This document shows positions 41,478-51,361 of a stretch of DNA of 64,000 nucleotides, piece after piece (within the stretch, counting starts at the first letter, position 1; every line of letters starts with the position of its first letter). The stretch covers positions 2,582,001-2,646,000 of the forward strand of contig NZ_CP011032.1 of assembly GCF_002310815.1 (NCBI RefSeq), in the 5' to 3' direction. Source of the stretch: Pseudoalteromonas tunicata (GTDB lineage: Bacteria; Pseudomonadota; Gammaproteobacteria; Enterobacterales; Alteromonadaceae). A model generated the notes under the pieces. It made no database searches. It saw only the letters and a program-made list of their open reading frames with translations, and had not been told where the DNA came from. The position numbers were made by a program, and so were the translations under genes.

Positions 41478-42482
41478 TTAATCTTCTAATAAATACTGAA
41501 CTTTATACTTCAGCGTTTTTAATGAGTCTTCGGTAAATAGCAGCATCAAATCACAATTAATATTATGATTTTCGATGCCGTAACTTATTTCGATAGCAAG
41601 TGTACGTTGCCAACGTGATTTATTTGCTTGCACTAACTCATGTACATCACAATGCTGGCCCATCACAACAGGGTGACCTTGACTAAATGGCATATCAAGT
41701 TGTTTTGAAAGACCTGTGAGCACTGAGCCAATTAGGATATTACTAATATCCATTAATAATTCGAGTTCATTTTTACTATTAAGCTCACCGTCAAAATTCA
41801 TCAAAGAGGCAATTTCTTTAAAGCTAGAGTCATTAAGCAACAAAAGCGCTTCACCAGATACGCCGCCACCGATAAAACCCTGGCAAACACCTGATGTACT
41901 GGCATTACTATCAATTGATTGCAACGCCATGTCGAGCTCACTTACTTCTAATACATTAACGTTTGGAATGGGTAATTTAACAAATACGTTTAATAAACGC
42001 GCCAGTAAATCTCCAGCTTGCCCCATAGCTACATTTGTTAGCTCTTGATAAATATCTCGAATTTCAGGATCAAGCTGCTCACCTAAGGCATTGGCTAAGC
42101 GCTCACGCATCGCGCGGTCTTTAATGCCATGTTTTTCAATAATTTCGGCAAGTTTACTAGCATCACACGGTTTTTTAATAAAATCGATCGCCCCTAAACC
42201 GAGTACTCGTTGATGGGCGGTAGGCTGAATGTCTCCAGATACAACAACCGTAAGCACATTTAAGTTTTGCTCTTGGATAGCTTGAAGTACTTCATAACCA
42301 TCCATTTGCGGCATATTCAAATCTAAAAAAAGAATTTCAGGAGAAATAGCGCGGATCTGCTCTAAGCATTGCACGCCGTTTTCGGCAAATTCAATTTTGA
42401 TGTCCCAATCTTCCGGTAAAGAACGGGCTAATTGTCGCCGTGCTAGCCGAGAATCATCACAAATTAAAACGGGAGTCGCCAT
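41478..42482 (-). CDS. Response regulator with CheC/CheX-like phosphatase domain
   Basis: About 334 residues. The receiver domain has the acidic pair DD at 9-10, the phosphoacceptor Asp54 in LFLDLNMPQMDG and a conserved Lys in FIKKP near 105. The C-terminal half (about 135-330) resembles the CheC/CheX/FliY fold: ELTNVAMGQAGDLLARLL and NELELLMDISNILIGSVLTGL. Such proteins dephosphorylate receiver domains. I prefer the second ATG (42482) because AGAG is spaced properly for it; the first ATG is at 42488. Together with the following diguanylate cyclase it probably forms a signalling pair. Confidence 0.82.
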   Translation of the reverse strand: MATPVLICDDSRLARRQLARSLPEDWDIKIEFAENGVQCLEQIRAISPEILFLDLNMPQMDGYEVLQAIQEQNLNVLTVVVSGDIQPTAHQRVLGLGAIDFIKKPCDASKLAEIIEKHGIKDRAMRERLANALGEQLDPEIRDIYQELTNVAMGQAGDLLARLLNVFVKLPIPNVNVLEVSELDMALQSIDSNASTSGVCQGFIGGGVSGEALLLLNDSSFKEIASLMNFDGELNSKNELELLMDISNILIGSVLTGLSKQLDMPFSQGHPVVMGQHCDVHELVQANKSRWQRTLAIEISYGIENHNINCDLMLLFTEDSLKTLKYKVQYLLED

Positions 42483-42703
42483 AGACATTCTCTTTATTTA
42501 TTATTATTACCAGTTTAGAGCAGAATTTAGCTAAATTCACACATTCTTTACTTTGGATTTAAAACATAACAAAATTTGTTCCATAATTGCACAAGATTTG
42601 AATTAATATCTGTTTTATTTAACATTACTATCGCTACTGTTGCGTTAAATAAATACACTAAGGTCTCAATACTCACTCTACAATTATAATTATGGAGCAC
42701 CCA

Positions 42704-43288
42704 ATGTTTAAAATTGCATTACTCTCATTAGCTTGCTGTTTTAGCATCTCGGCTTATGCAAACGACTATGCGGTCAATCAACTTGATCAAGGTAAAGTTG
42801 CAGCGGGTAACAAACCTGTAGTTTTATTGGGCAATGGAGTTAAAAAAGGTGATAAAGCACCTAACTTCAAAGTGGTTGATGATAATTTTATGCCTATTGA
42901 ATTAACCCAATTTAAAAATAAAGCCGTATTAATTAGTGTTGTTCCAAGCTTAGATACCGGCATTTGTAGCTTACAAACGAAACATTTTAACGAAAAAGTA
43001 GCCGTTGAATTTCCAGAAATTGAAATGCTGACTATCAGCGCTGATTTGCCTTTTGCTCAAAAACGTTTTTGTAAATCTGAAAATATCGACAAACTCACCA
43101 CATTATCAGATTCAGTGTGGCATGATTTTGGCCGCCAATACGGTTTAATTATTCAAGACATGGGCTTACTCAGCCGAGCGGTATTTATTCTCAATAAAAA
43201 CCATACCATAGTGTATAAACAACTAGTACCAGTTTTATCAAAAGAGCCCGACTACCAACCTGTGGTTGAAATGTTAAAAACACTTTAG
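42704..43288 (+). CDS. Exported thiol peroxidase (Tpx-like)
   Basis: 194 residues from the ATG at 42704, which has GGAG 6 bases upstream. A signal peptide (MFKIALLSLACCFSISAYA, cleavage before ND) precedes an atypical 2-Cys peroxiredoxin of the Tpx family. The peroxidatic Cys88 is in SLDTGICSLQT and the resolving Cys123 in KRFCKSENI. The usual TPVC is TGIC here. E. coli Tpx lacks a cleaved signal, so this one is likely to act in the periplasm and would need a periplasmic or lipid-side reductant. It ends at a terminator shared with adk. Confidence 0.85.
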   Translation: MFKIALLSLACCFSISAYANDYAVNQLDQGKVAAGNKPVVLLGNGVKKGDKAPNFKVVDDNFMPIELTQFKNKAVLISVVPSLDTGICSLQTKHFNEKVAVEFPEIEMLTISADLPFAQKRFCKSENIDKLTTLSDSVWHDFGRQYGLIIQDMGLLSRAVFILNKNHTIVYKQLVPVLSKEPDYQPVVEMLKTL

Positions 43289-43311
43289 TAACTTTGGATA
43301 AAGTCTAGGCA

Positions 43312-43338
43312 CAAAAAAACCCTCAGTTGAGGGTTTTT
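43312..43338. terminator. Bidirectional terminator between tpx and adk
   Basis: AAAAACCCTCA pairs with TGAGGGTTTTT. A-tract and T-tract flank it on both sides, so it can serve both converging genes. Confidence 0.85.
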
Positions 43339-43353
43339 CTAACTAGGTTCAAC

Positions 43354-44025
<672 letters not shown>

Positions 44026-44118
44026 TTAAGAGTCCGAATTCTTCCATAAGCGCTATGGATACTCAAGAGCATATAGCCAAAAGTTTTAGACTATTACGTA
44101 CTTAATTAATGCTAAATA

Positions 44119-44147
44119 CAAAAAAGGAGAGTTTTCACTCTCCTTTT
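44119..44147 (-). terminator. Terminator of htpG
   Basis: On the minus strand GGAGAG-TGAAAA-CTCTCC is followed by TTTTTTG. It lies about 25 bases after the htpG stop. Confidence 0.82.
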
Positions 44148-44172
44148 CACTTTTAAACTTTAGTGCTTATGA

Positions 44173-46086
44173 TTACTTACTTAAATCAAGCATTAATTTA
44201 TTTAAACGACTTACAAAACCAGCAGGGTCTTTTAAGCTGCCGCGTTCTGCAAGCAATGCTTGATCGAGTAATACTTCAGACCACTGGGCAAATTTTTCTT
44301 CATCTTGCATCTGGTTTAAGTGCTGTACTAATTGATGATCAGGATTAAGCTCAAAAATCGGTAATGCTTCAGGTACTGCCTGACCTACTGAAGCCATTAA
44401 CTTAGCCATTTGTGAGCTCATGTCATTTTCATCTGTAACTACACAGGCTGGAGAATCCGTTAAACGATGAGTGAATCGTACTTCTTTCACTTTACCAGTA
44501 AGGGCAGTATTCACTCGTTCAACTAAGCCTTCTACTGCTTTTTCAGCTTCTGCTTGCTCTTGTTTGGTTTGCTCATCATCTAAGCTACCTAAATCCAGAT
44601 CGCCGCGTGTTACTGAGCGTAATTGTTTACCATCAAACTCGGTTAAATGGCTCATCATCCACTCATCTACACGATCGGATAACAATAATACTTCGATGCC
44701 CTTTTTACGGAAAATCTCTAAATGTGGTGAGTTTTTCGCTGCACCAAAACTATCGGCAACCACATAATAAATTTTATCTTGGCCTTCTTTCATACGCTCA
44801 ATGTAATCAGTTAATGATACATTTTGTGTACTTTCATCACTAAGCGTTGAAGCAAAACGCAGTAATTTTGCAATATCTTCTTTATGGGCAAAATCTTCTG
44901 CTGGGCCTTCTTTCATTACTTGGCCAAACTCATTCCAAAATACTTGGTATTCTTCAGGGCGATTTTTACCCATACGATCAAGCATTTTTAAAACACGTGA
45001 TGTACAACCTTTACGAATAGCTTGTGTTACTTTGTTATCTTGTAGAATTTCACGCGAGACATTCAGTGGTAAATCATTCGAATCAAGCAAACCTTTTACA
45101 AAGCGTAAATAACTAGGCATAAATTGCTCTGCGTCATCCATAATAAAGACACGCTGAACGTAGAGTTTTAAACCACTTTGGCGATCACGATTCCATAAAT
45201 CAAACGGCGCTTTTTTCGGGATATATAATAAGCTGGTGTATTCTGTTTTACCCTCAACTTTATTGTGTGCCCACGTTAATGGCTCTTCCCAATCATGGCT
45301 TACGTGTTTATAAAATTCTTTGTATTCATCATCTGATAATTCTGATTTATCACGTGTCCAAAGCGCTGTGGCACGGTTAATTGCTTGCCACTGGCCTTCA
45401 GTTGCTACAATTTTTTCACCGTCTGGACCTTCTGATTCAGGCGTACCTTCTTCCCACATTTCAACCGGAATGGCGATGTGATCAGAATATTTTGTCACTA
45501 TGCTTTTTAAACGGTAATCACTCGCAAATTCTTTTTCATCTTCACGTAGATGTAAAATAATTTCAGTACCACGGTCTTCTTTTCCAATTTCGGCTAGCGT
45601 GTATTCGCCTTCACCTTGTGAATGCCATTCAATCGCTTTTGCTTCACCCGCTTTACGAGTACGAACCGTTACCGAATCGGCAACGATAAATGCAGAATAA
45701 AAACCAACACCAAATTGACCAATTAACTGCGAGTCTTTTGCTTGATCGCCGGTTAAATTTTTAAAGAAATCAGCCGTGCCTGATTTTGCAATAGTACCCA
45801 GTGAGCTAATGACTTCTTCACGGGTCATACCAATACCATTATCAGATATTGTTACTGTGCCTTTTTCACTGTCGGCACTAATACGTACGCGAAGGTTTGC
45901 GTCACCTTGGTATAAGTTACCATCTGAAAGTGCTAAAAAACGTAACTTATCCGCGGCATCTGAAGCGTTAGACACTAATTCACGTAAGAATATTTCTTTA
46001 TTTGAATAAAGTGAGTGGATCATTAGGTTTAATAGTTGTTTTACTTCGGTTTGAAAGCCTAATGTTTCTTTTTGAGCTGCTGTCAT
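44173..46086 (-). CDS. htpG: Molecular chaperone HtpG (Hsp90)
   Basis: 637 residues. The GHKL ATPase domain starts [21 protein letters not shown] and holds the Asp-containing SDNGIGMT loop and [11 protein letters not shown] lid; middle and C-terminal dimerisation domains follow. The ATG at 46086 has GGAG at a good distance, while the one at 46098 lacks a ribosome-binding site. It is an ATP-dependent cytoplasmic chaperone. The upstream sigma-32 promoter (46133-46160) explains heat induction. Gene order recR-htpG-adk is as in E. coli. Confidence 0.96.
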   Translation of the reverse strand: MTAAQKETLGFQTEVKQLLNLMIHSLYSNKEIFLRELVSNASDAADKLRFLALSDGNLYQGDANLRVRISADSEKGTVTISDNGIGMTREEVISSLGTIAKSGTADFFKNLTGDQAKDSQLIGQFGVGFYSAFIVADSVTVRTRKAGEAKAIEWHSQGEGEYTLAEIGKEDRGTEIILHLREDEKEFASDYRLKSIVTKYSDHIAIPVEMWEEGTPESEGPDGEKIVATEGQWQAINRATALWTRDKSELSDDEYKEFYKHVSHDWEEPLTWAHNKVEGKTEYTSLLYIPKKAPFDLWNRDRQSGLKLYVQRVFIMDDAEQFMPSYLRFVKGLLDSNDLPLNVSREILQDNKVTQAIRKGCTSRVLKMLDRMGKNRPEEYQVFWNEFGQVMKEGPAEDFAHKEDIAKLLRFASTLSDESTQNVSLTDYIERMKEGQDKIYYVVADSFGAAKNSPHLEIFRKKGIEVLLLSDRVDEWMMSHLTEFDGKQLRSVTRGDLDLGSLDDEQTKQEQAEAEKAVEGLVERVNTALTGKVKEVRFTHRLTDSPACVVTDENDMSSQMAKLMASVGQAVPEALPIFELNPDHQLVQHLNQMQDEEKFAQWSEVLLDQALLAERGSLKDPAGFVSRLNKLMLDLSK

Positions 46087-46132
46087 TGCGTTCTCCATTT
46101 AAAATGCGATAACCAAATTCTTCTGCTCATTG

Positions 46133-46160
46133 ATATGGGGCTAGGCGTCGAAACTTCAAG
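46133..46160 (-). promoter_or_regulatory. Sigma-32 heat-shock promoter of htpG
   Basis: On the minus strand CTTGAA (46160-46155) and CCCCATAT (46140-46133) are separated by 14 bases, matching the RpoH consensus. The spacing is identical to that of the grpE promoter. Confidence 0.8.
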
Positions 46161-46194
46161 GTTGGATAATAGAATTTTTTAAATACTAAAAACA

Positions 46195-46222
46195 AAAAAC
46201 CAACCTCTAGGGTTGGTTTTTT
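46195..46222. terminator. Terminator of the dnaX-ybaB-recR operon
   Basis: AAAAAACCAACC pairs with GGTTGGTTTTTT. It follows recR directly and precedes the htpG promoter, so heat-shock and housekeeping units are separated. Confidence 0.85.
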
Positions 46223-46242
46223 AATTTTCAGCAAGAGTTGGC

Positions 46243-46851
46243 TTAATCAATTGCGACAGTTTTTCGACCATTAAACGCATGGGCCAAGGTTTTACCATCG
46301 ACTAAATCAAGCTCGCCGCCAACAGGCACTCCATGAGCAATGCGAGAGGCTGCAATATGGTATTTTTGACACAACTCAGCAATAAAATGCGCAGTTGTTT
46401 CGCCTTCTACCGTTGGGTTAGTAGCTAAAATCACTTCAGTAATGTGGCCTTGTGAAAACTGGACCTCAAGCTCATCAAGCCCAATCTCTTTAGGCCCTAT
46501 TCCATCTAATGGTGATAAATGTCCCATTAAAACAAAATAACGCCCGCTGTATTGCCCTGTTTGTTCAATCGCTAATACATCAGAGGGAGATTCCACTACA
46601 CATAACAAACCTGAATCGATACGCTTAACGTTTTGGCATAACTCACACACAGGCTCTTCACAAAAAGTGCGACATGTTTGACAATGCCCTACTTTAGCCA
46701 TTGCATTAGTAAGTGCTTGACCGAGTTGACGTCCGCCATCACGATCGCGTTCCAATAAATGAAATGCAATGCGTTGCGCTGATTTTGGCCCAATACCAGG
46801 TAAACAGCGTAAACTACTGATCAACTGAGTTAAACTTGCTGAAAGCTTCAT
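46243..46851 (-). CDS. recR: Recombination mediator protein RecR
   Basis: 202 residues. The order of motifs is helix-hairpin-helix ([17 protein letters not shown] near 18-34), a zinc finger ([16 protein letters not shown] near 57-72) and a TOPRIM domain ([26 protein letters not shown]). With RecO it loads RecA on gapped DNA. It lies 10 bases after ybaB. Confidence 0.96.
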   Translation of the reverse strand: MKLSASLTQLISSLRCLPGIGPKSAQRIAFHLLERDRDGGRQLGQALTNAMAKVGHCQTCRTFCEEPVCELCQNVKRIDSGLLCVVESPSDVLAIEQTGQYSGRYFVLMGHLSPLDGIGPKEIGLDELEVQFSQGHITEVILATNPTVEGETTAHFIAELCQKYHIAASRIAHGVPVGGELDLVDGKTLAHAFNGRKTVAID

Positions 46852-46861
46852 AATTTACTCA

Positions 46862-47188
46862 TTAAAATGGCATTTTGAAACCTGGTGGCATTTGCATTCC
46901 GCCAGTTACTTTTGCCATACGGTCTTTGCTTTGCTCTTCAACACGACGCACTGCATCATTTACTGCCGCAGCAAGTAAATCTTCAATCATGTCTTTGTCA
47001 TCTTCCATTAAGCTATCATCTAGCTCAACACGGCGAACATTATGGTTACCTAACATAGTGACTTTCACCAGACCTGCGCCTGACTCACCAACAACTTCCA
47101 TATTAGCAATTTCTTCTTGGGCTTTTTGCATGCGCTCTTGCATCATCTGCGCTTGCTTCATTAAGTTACCCATTCCACCTTTCATCAT
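46862..47188 (-). CDS. ybaB: YbaB/EbfC nucleoid-associated protein
   Basis: 108 residues, starting [20 protein letters not shown] and ending PPGFKMPF, both family hallmarks. It forms a DNA-binding dimer of unknown precise role. It sits between dnaX and recR, the conserved order in gammaproteobacteria. GAGAG precedes the ATG. Confidence 0.95.
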   Translation of the reverse strand: MMKGGMGNLMKQAQMMQERMQKAQEEIANMEVVGESGAGLVKVTMLGNHNVRRVELDDSLMEDDKDMIEDLLAAAVNDAVRRVEEQSKDRMAKVTGGMQMPPGFKMPF

Positions 47189-47247
47189 AATGCTGTTCTC
47201 TCTTTGTATGTTAAATCACGGCAAAAGATAATGACTTATTGAGTCGA

Positions 47248-49710
47248 TTACAATGCCCGAATACTATTTTCATCAATTACGGCTGCAAAACGTCGCATAA
47301 ACTGCTGCGTTACTGCATCATTTTCAATTACTTCTTTGGCGTGATACCAACGATTTGAATCTAACTGTTGCTGAATTTGATATGGCGTGCCAGTAACTGC
47401 ATTAACAAATTCTATGCTTAGTGTTATGTCACGCGCCAACGCTAAGCTTAATGATTCTGTAAGCTTTTCACGCATTACTGCGCTGTCTAAGTGCTGTTGC
47501 TGCGCATCAACTTGTAAAGTAACATTTTGATCTTGTTGGCTAAACAAGCCATGCAACGCAAATTGTCTAATTCGGCCACCTAATTGCATTTGCTCAATTA
47601 AATTCGCCCACGCATCTTGTTGGTGAGCAAAACGAATATCTGTTAATGGGCTAACAAATCCTTCAGGAATTTCAATTACCTGAGTTTCAGCAACTTCCTC
47701 AACTTTAGGCTGTTCACTAATTTGAACTAATAATTCCGGCGCCAAATGCGCAGGATCCATCACATGGCTAGAACGTGGTGATTGCGGTTTTTCTACAGCA
47801 GCATAGGCAACCATTGCCTTATCTTCTCGTTCATCGTTAGGACGAATCTGCTGCTGCGATTGTGCGACTAGATTGCCTCTTTGTTGAGGCTCAGTCTTTT
47901 TTTCAGTATCACCTGGTGTATTAATTGAAGACAGTGGTAAGGAGCTACTCTCAGGCTTGACTAAACCATGACTCGAAATATTACGATTGCGTAAGATGGC
48001 AGCAATCGCGCTCTGAGCTCCGGATAACTGCTGCTCAACTAGTTGCGCACTCGTTGGTAAATCAGCTTGAGACTCTAGCGAGACTGTGTCAGTAACCAGA
48101 TGATCTTCTGGTTGATTTATCTGTTGCATTAGCGCCGAATTATCAGGCACAGTATTCGCTTGATGAGCTAAGTCTGAATATTCTCGATACTCTTGCGCTT
48201 GAGTTAAAATCTCATCGTATTGCTGGTGCCAAGCATCCTGAGATTGCTCAGGCTCTGTCGATTCTAATGAGTTATTTAACGCAACTGCATCTAATGGCAC
48301 AGCTGAAACAGCTGATTGAGAAATTAAAGGTTCACTCGCATTTTCAACAACCGCTAACTCAGGCGTTTGCACTTTATCCGCTGCAACAGCTGGGTGTTCA
48401 ACAACACTCTCAACCGAAGCAGTTGGTACTGGGCTATTATTTTGTGTAGTTTGTGTAGTTTGTGCAGTTTGTGCAGTTTGTGCAGTTTGTGCAGTTTGTG
48501 CAGTTTGTGCAGTTAATTTATCACCTGATGCTTGACCTGCGAGCATTTGACGAATATTGCTCATCGCTTTATTTGATGATGGCAAAGCACTTGGCATGAC
48601 TGTGCTGATGGTATTGCTAGCTGAAAAATGAGGTTCAAAAGCCAAAAGTCGTAACAAGACCATTTCTAAACCGAGCTTTTCGTCTGGCGCCCACTGTAAA
48701 TCTTTTTTACCACCAAGTAACAGTTGGTAATACACCTGTACTTGCTCTGGCGATAAACTTTTGCTCATAGCATCGATAAAATCAGCTTCATCTTCATTAA
48801 ATGCTGCTGCACTTGGCACTAATTGGGTTAATAACAATAAATGTGTCAGGCTTAATAAATCATCAAGTACCGATTTGGCATTCGCATTTTGTTTTACTAA
48901 ATCTGCCACAAGCGAGAGTAACTCTGCGCCATCTTTATCAACTATGCTTACCAACAAGCGTTTTGCCCAAGAAGCATCCATGAGGCCAAGCATACTTTTT
49001 ACTTGGGATTCATTCACTTGCCCGTTTGTTTGTGCAATTGCCTGATCGGTCAAACTGAGCGCATCACGCATACTACCATCAGCCGCTTTAGCCAATAATG
49101 CTAAACTAGCGACTTCAAAATGAATCTGCTCTTCAGTTAATACAAAACTAAGTTGCTGCTCAATTTGGGGGCGGCTTAATGCACTTAAATTGAACTGTAA
49201 ACAACGAGATAAAATAGTAACCGGTAATTTTTGTGGATCAGTCGTCGCCAGCAAAAACTTAACGTGCTCTGGCGGCTCTTCAAGCGTTTTTAATAATGCG
49301 TTAAAGCTGTGCTTTGACAACATGTGCACTTCATCGATGAGATACACTTTATAGCGACCACGTGTCGGTGCATATTGCACGTTATCAAGAATTTCGCGGG
49401 TATCTTCAACTTTGGTGCGTGAAGCGGCATCAATTTCAAGAAGGTCAATATAACGACCTGCTTCAATATCAAGACAAGCACTACATTGACCACACGGTGT
49501 TGCGGTAATTCCTAATTCACAGTTTAAACTTTTAGCAAAGATCCTTGCTATGGTGGTTTTACCCACTCCACGAGTGCCAGTAAAAAGATAAGCATGGTGT
49601 AACCTTTGCTGCGTAAGTGCATTCACTAACGCTTGTTTAACATGCTCTTGACCCACTAATTGATGAAAATTTTGTGGCCGCCATTTTCGTGCAAGGACCT
49701 GATAGCTCAT
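47248..49710 (-). CDS. dnaX: DNA polymerase III subunits tau and gamma
   Basis: 820 residues, much longer than E. coli tau (643) because of a Gln/Thr/Ala-rich linker (about residues 370-640). The clamp-loader AAA+ part is intact: Walker A GTRGVGKT at 45-52, zinc-binding cysteines (CELGITATPCGQCSAC), Walker B YLIDEVHML, sensor 1 ATTDPQ. The C-terminal domains bind DnaB and the polymerase. An in-frame slippery A AAA AAG site near codon 604 should give a 606-residue gamma form (see 47891-47902). The linker also holds an 8-copy 9-bp repeat. It starts 3 bases after apt. Confidence 0.96.
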   Translation of the reverse strand: MSYQVLARKWRPQNFHQLVGQEHVKQALVNALTQQRLHHAYLFTGTRGVGKTTIARIFAKSLNCELGITATPCGQCSACLDIEAGRYIDLLEIDAASRTKVEDTREILDNVQYAPTRGRYKVYLIDEVHMLSKHSFNALLKTLEEPPEHVKFLLATTDPQKLPVTILSRCLQFNLSALSRPQIEQQLSFVLTEEQIHFEVASLALLAKAADGSMRDALSLTDQAIAQTNGQVNESQVKSMLGLMDASWAKRLLVSIVDKDGAELLSLVADLVKQNANAKSVLDDLLSLTHLLLLTQLVPSAAAFNEDEADFIDAMSKSLSPEQVQVYYQLLLGGKKDLQWAPDEKLGLEMVLLRLLAFEPHFSASNTISTVMPSALPSSNKAMSNIRQMLAGQASGDKLTAQTAQTAQTAQTAQTAQTTQTTQNNSPVPTASVESVVEHPAVAADKVQTPELAVVENASEPLISQSAVSAVPLDAVALNNSLESTEPEQSQDAWHQQYDEILTQAQEYREYSDLAHQANTVPDNSALMQQINQPEDHLVTDTVSLESQADLPTSAQLVEQQLSGAQSAIAAILRNRNISSHGLVKPESSSLPLSSINTPGDTEKKTEPQQRGNLVAQSQQQIRPNDEREDKAMVAYAAVEKPQSPRSSHVMDPAHLAPELLVQISEQPKVEEVAETQVIEIPEGFVSPLTDIRFAHQQDAWANLIEQMQLGGRIRQFALHGLFSQQDQNVTLQVDAQQQHLDSAVMREKLTESLSLALARDITLSIEFVNAVTGTPYQIQQQLDSNRWYHAKEVIENDAVTQQFMRRFAAVIDENSIRAL
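47875..47915 (-). promoter_or_regulatory. Programmed -1 frameshift site in dnaX
   Basis: The minus-strand codons GAA AAA AAG contain the heptamer A AAA AAG (47902-47896). A -1 slip reads AAA AAA GAC TGA, stopping at once (stop at 47893-47891), giving a 606-residue gamma next to the 820-residue tau. A stem GCCTC/GAGGC (47890-47886 with 47879-47875) lies five bases downstream, and an SD-like AGGTGA lies about 6 bases upstream. All three parts match the E. coli dnaX signal. Confidence 0.85.
48442..48513 (-). repeat. Eight-copy 9-bp tandem repeat inside dnaX
   Basis: Forward-strand TTGTGCAGT repeats eight times (two copies read TTGTGTAGT), coding for a run of Ala/Thr-Gln-Thr tripeptides in the tau linker. 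The period is a multiple of three, so length changes keep the frame. Confidence 0.9.
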
Positions 49711-49713
49711 GGC

Positions 49714-50259
49714 TTATTCGCCTTCAAACTCGACTAATTTTAGAATATTGATGCCTAACTTTTCTAGGCGTTGCTCACCACCTAACTCAGGTAACGACAC
49801 AACAAACGCCGCATCAGATGCATGACCACCTAAGCGTTCTACCAATTTAATTGTGGCTTCTATCGTACCACCCGTCGCTAATAAGTCATCAACTAATAAT
49901 ACTTTATCGCCTTGTGAAATCGCATCGGTATGGATTTCGAGCACATCTTCGCCATATTCTAATTGGTACGCTTGGCTAATGACTTCACGTGGTAATTTAC
50001 CTGGTTTACGTACCGGAATAAAAGGAATTCCCAGTGCAATAGCAAGCGGAGCACCAAAAATAAACCCTCGCGATTCAGTGCCAATAATTTTATCAAAACC
50101 TTGCGCCTGATAAGCTGCAACAAAAGCATCAATAACAGCTTTAAATGCCACAGGATCGGCAATTAAGCTCGTTACATCACGGAACATAATTCCGGCTTTA
50201 GGATAATTAGGCACGGTAGCAATACTGGCCTTAATATAGTCAAGGGTTGACTGTGTCAT
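49714..50259 (-). CDS. apt: Adenine phosphoribosyltransferase
   Basis: 181 residues from [20 protein letters not shown]. The PRPP-binding motif [13 protein letters not shown] is near 120-132, and [14 protein letters not shown] lies before it. It salvages adenine to AMP. The ATG at 50259 gives the family length (E. coli 183); the longer frame adds an unrelated leader. It is followed by dnaX after 3 bases, the E. coli order. Confidence 0.95.
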   Translation of the reverse strand: MTQSTLDYIKASIATVPNYPKAGIMFRDVTSLIADPVAFKAVIDAFVAAYQAQGFDKIIGTESRGFIFGAPLAIALGIPFIPVRKPGKLPREVISQAYQLEYGEDVLEIHTDAISQGDKVLLVDDLLATGGTIEATIKLVERLGGHASDAAFVVSLPELGGEQRLEKLGINILKLVEFEGE

Positions 50260-50337
50260 AATTTTTCTCACTCTTTTATAAAGGGCAATTATACAAGTTT
50301 TCACTCAAAAACGAATGCCTAGCTTTCTTATCAACAT

Positions 50338-50360
50338 AAAAAAAGGCCGCCAAAGCAGCC
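50338..50360 (-). terminator. Terminator of the hvf operon/small ORF
   Basis: On the minus strand GGCTGC-TTTG-GCGGCC (one G-U pair) is followed by seven T. It lies about 45 bases after the small membrane-protein ORF and before the apt promoter region. Confidence 0.72.
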
Positions 50361-50404
50361 TATTTCAAAGTATTTATGCAGTATTCAAATAAAATGAATA
50401 TTAA

Positions 50405-50530
50405 TTATACCGATAATACTTTAAACCAACCTAAAATTGCATTTAAACAGCCAACACCAGCAAATACAACCAAAAATGCTAAAAAGTATTTGATGTTAAA
50501 TGGATCTTTAAATTCACCTTTATGTGCCAT
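50405..50530 (-). CDS. Small (41-residue) single-pass membrane protein
   Basis: An ATG at 50530 with AGAGG 7 bases upstream opens a 41-codon frame ending TAA. The product has a polar start (MAHKGEFKDPFNIKY) and one hydrophobic segment (FLAFLVVFAGVGCLNAILG), with a short tail. It is 84 bases downstream of hvfC on the same strand and ends before a terminator, so it may be the last gene of the hvf-like operon or an independent small gene. I recognise no family. It could work with the copper peptide system, but nothing in the sequence proves it. Confidence 0.6.
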   Translation of the reverse strand: MAHKGEFKDPFNIKYFLAFLVVFAGVGCLNAILGWFKVLSV

Positions 50531-50614
50531 TTTACTACCTCTAAATTAAACACGACAACGACCGCGCAATGATAGTGCAAGCTTCATGGTTAATAAAGTC
50601 ACAATCGTAATTTT

Positions 50615-51361
50615 CTAACGGGTAACAACAATTTTACACCCAAGTAACTGCGTAAGTATTTGTTTTGCACCTGTTTGAATCACATTAATGGGCAATTGTG
50701 TGGCTTGAGATGCTAATTGCTCACATAAATCAGTAAAACCGATACCAGGCTGTTGTTGTAATTGTTGCAGCAGTAAGGCAGTCATGACGTTAATTGCTAA
50801 AAATTGGATTTCATCATCACCATCTCGATACACTACAATATAGTTGCCTTGTGCTACAGGCTCAGGATCATTGTTTTGCGCGCTGATAAATTGCACTGGA
50901 TATTGATAACTTAAATTCCACGCTAAATGGCTTAAATATAAAGGGTGAGTGTCAATTTGTTCGCCTGATAAAGGTCGTTCACTCTCATCTGCAGCTTCTA
51001 TCGATAAGGCCAATTCAACCCATTCATAATGGGCTAATTCAATTAAAAAAACCGGATCAGAAGGTAGCAGCTGATACTCTTGACTTAAAAAGTCTAAAAA
51101 CTCTTGCGCGATATGCAAAAAATATGGCGACTCACATTGATGTGTACTAAAAAAAGCACGCACTAATTGGTGCCACTCTGGCGTGCTATAAAGCGACTTT
51201 AACACTGGAAATCCCGATGCTAAAAAACCTTCAACATTATTAAAAAATAATTCGCGATAAATATTTAACCTGCGGTCTTCAATGCCCTCAGGCGCCGGTT
51301 GATGTTCAGGGTTACGAATATGTGCCATAAATTGCTGCTGAATTAATTTAAAATTCGTCAT
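50615..51361 (-). CDS. DUF2063 partner protein of a DUF692 enzyme (HvfC/BufC-like)
   Basis: 248 residues. It has the DUF2063 N-terminal signature: short helices, then EGIEDRRLNIYRELFFNNVEGFLASGFPVLKSL near 25-58, and later LAHYEWVELALSIE. In known systems this protein binds the precursor peptide and delivers it to the DUF692 enzyme. The ATG at 51361 overlaps the stop of the upstream gene (ATGA), indicating translational coupling. A GTG three codons upstream is a possible alternative start. Confidence 0.88.
   Translation of the reverse strand: MTNFKLIQQQFMAHIRNPEHQPAPEGIEDRRLNIYRELFFNNVEGFLASGFPVLKSLYSTPEWHQLVRAFFSTHQCESPYFLHIAQEFLDFLSQEYQLLPSDPVFLIELAHYEWVELALSIEAADESERPLSGEQIDTHPLYLSHLAWNLSYQYPVQFISAQNNDPEPVAQGNYIVVYRDGDDEIQFLAINVMTALLLQQLQQQPGIGFTDLCEQLASQATQLPINVIQTGAKQILTQLLGCKIVVTR

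Noticed and set aside
48442..48513. CRISPR-like or phage-type repeat reading of the 9-bp tandem array
   Set aside because: Units are directly adjacent without spacers and lie within the dnaX coding frame.
48700..48712. Second run of A residues (AAAAAAG) in dnaX as a frameshift site
   Set aside because: The frame is GGT AAA AAA GAT, so it is not an in-frame A AAA AAG heptamer, and it lies inside the conserved AAA+ domain III.
50260..50614. DoxX-like HvfD gene next to the hvf operon
   Set aside because: The only open frame with a ribosome-binding site is the 41-residue single-pass protein, far too small for DoxX.
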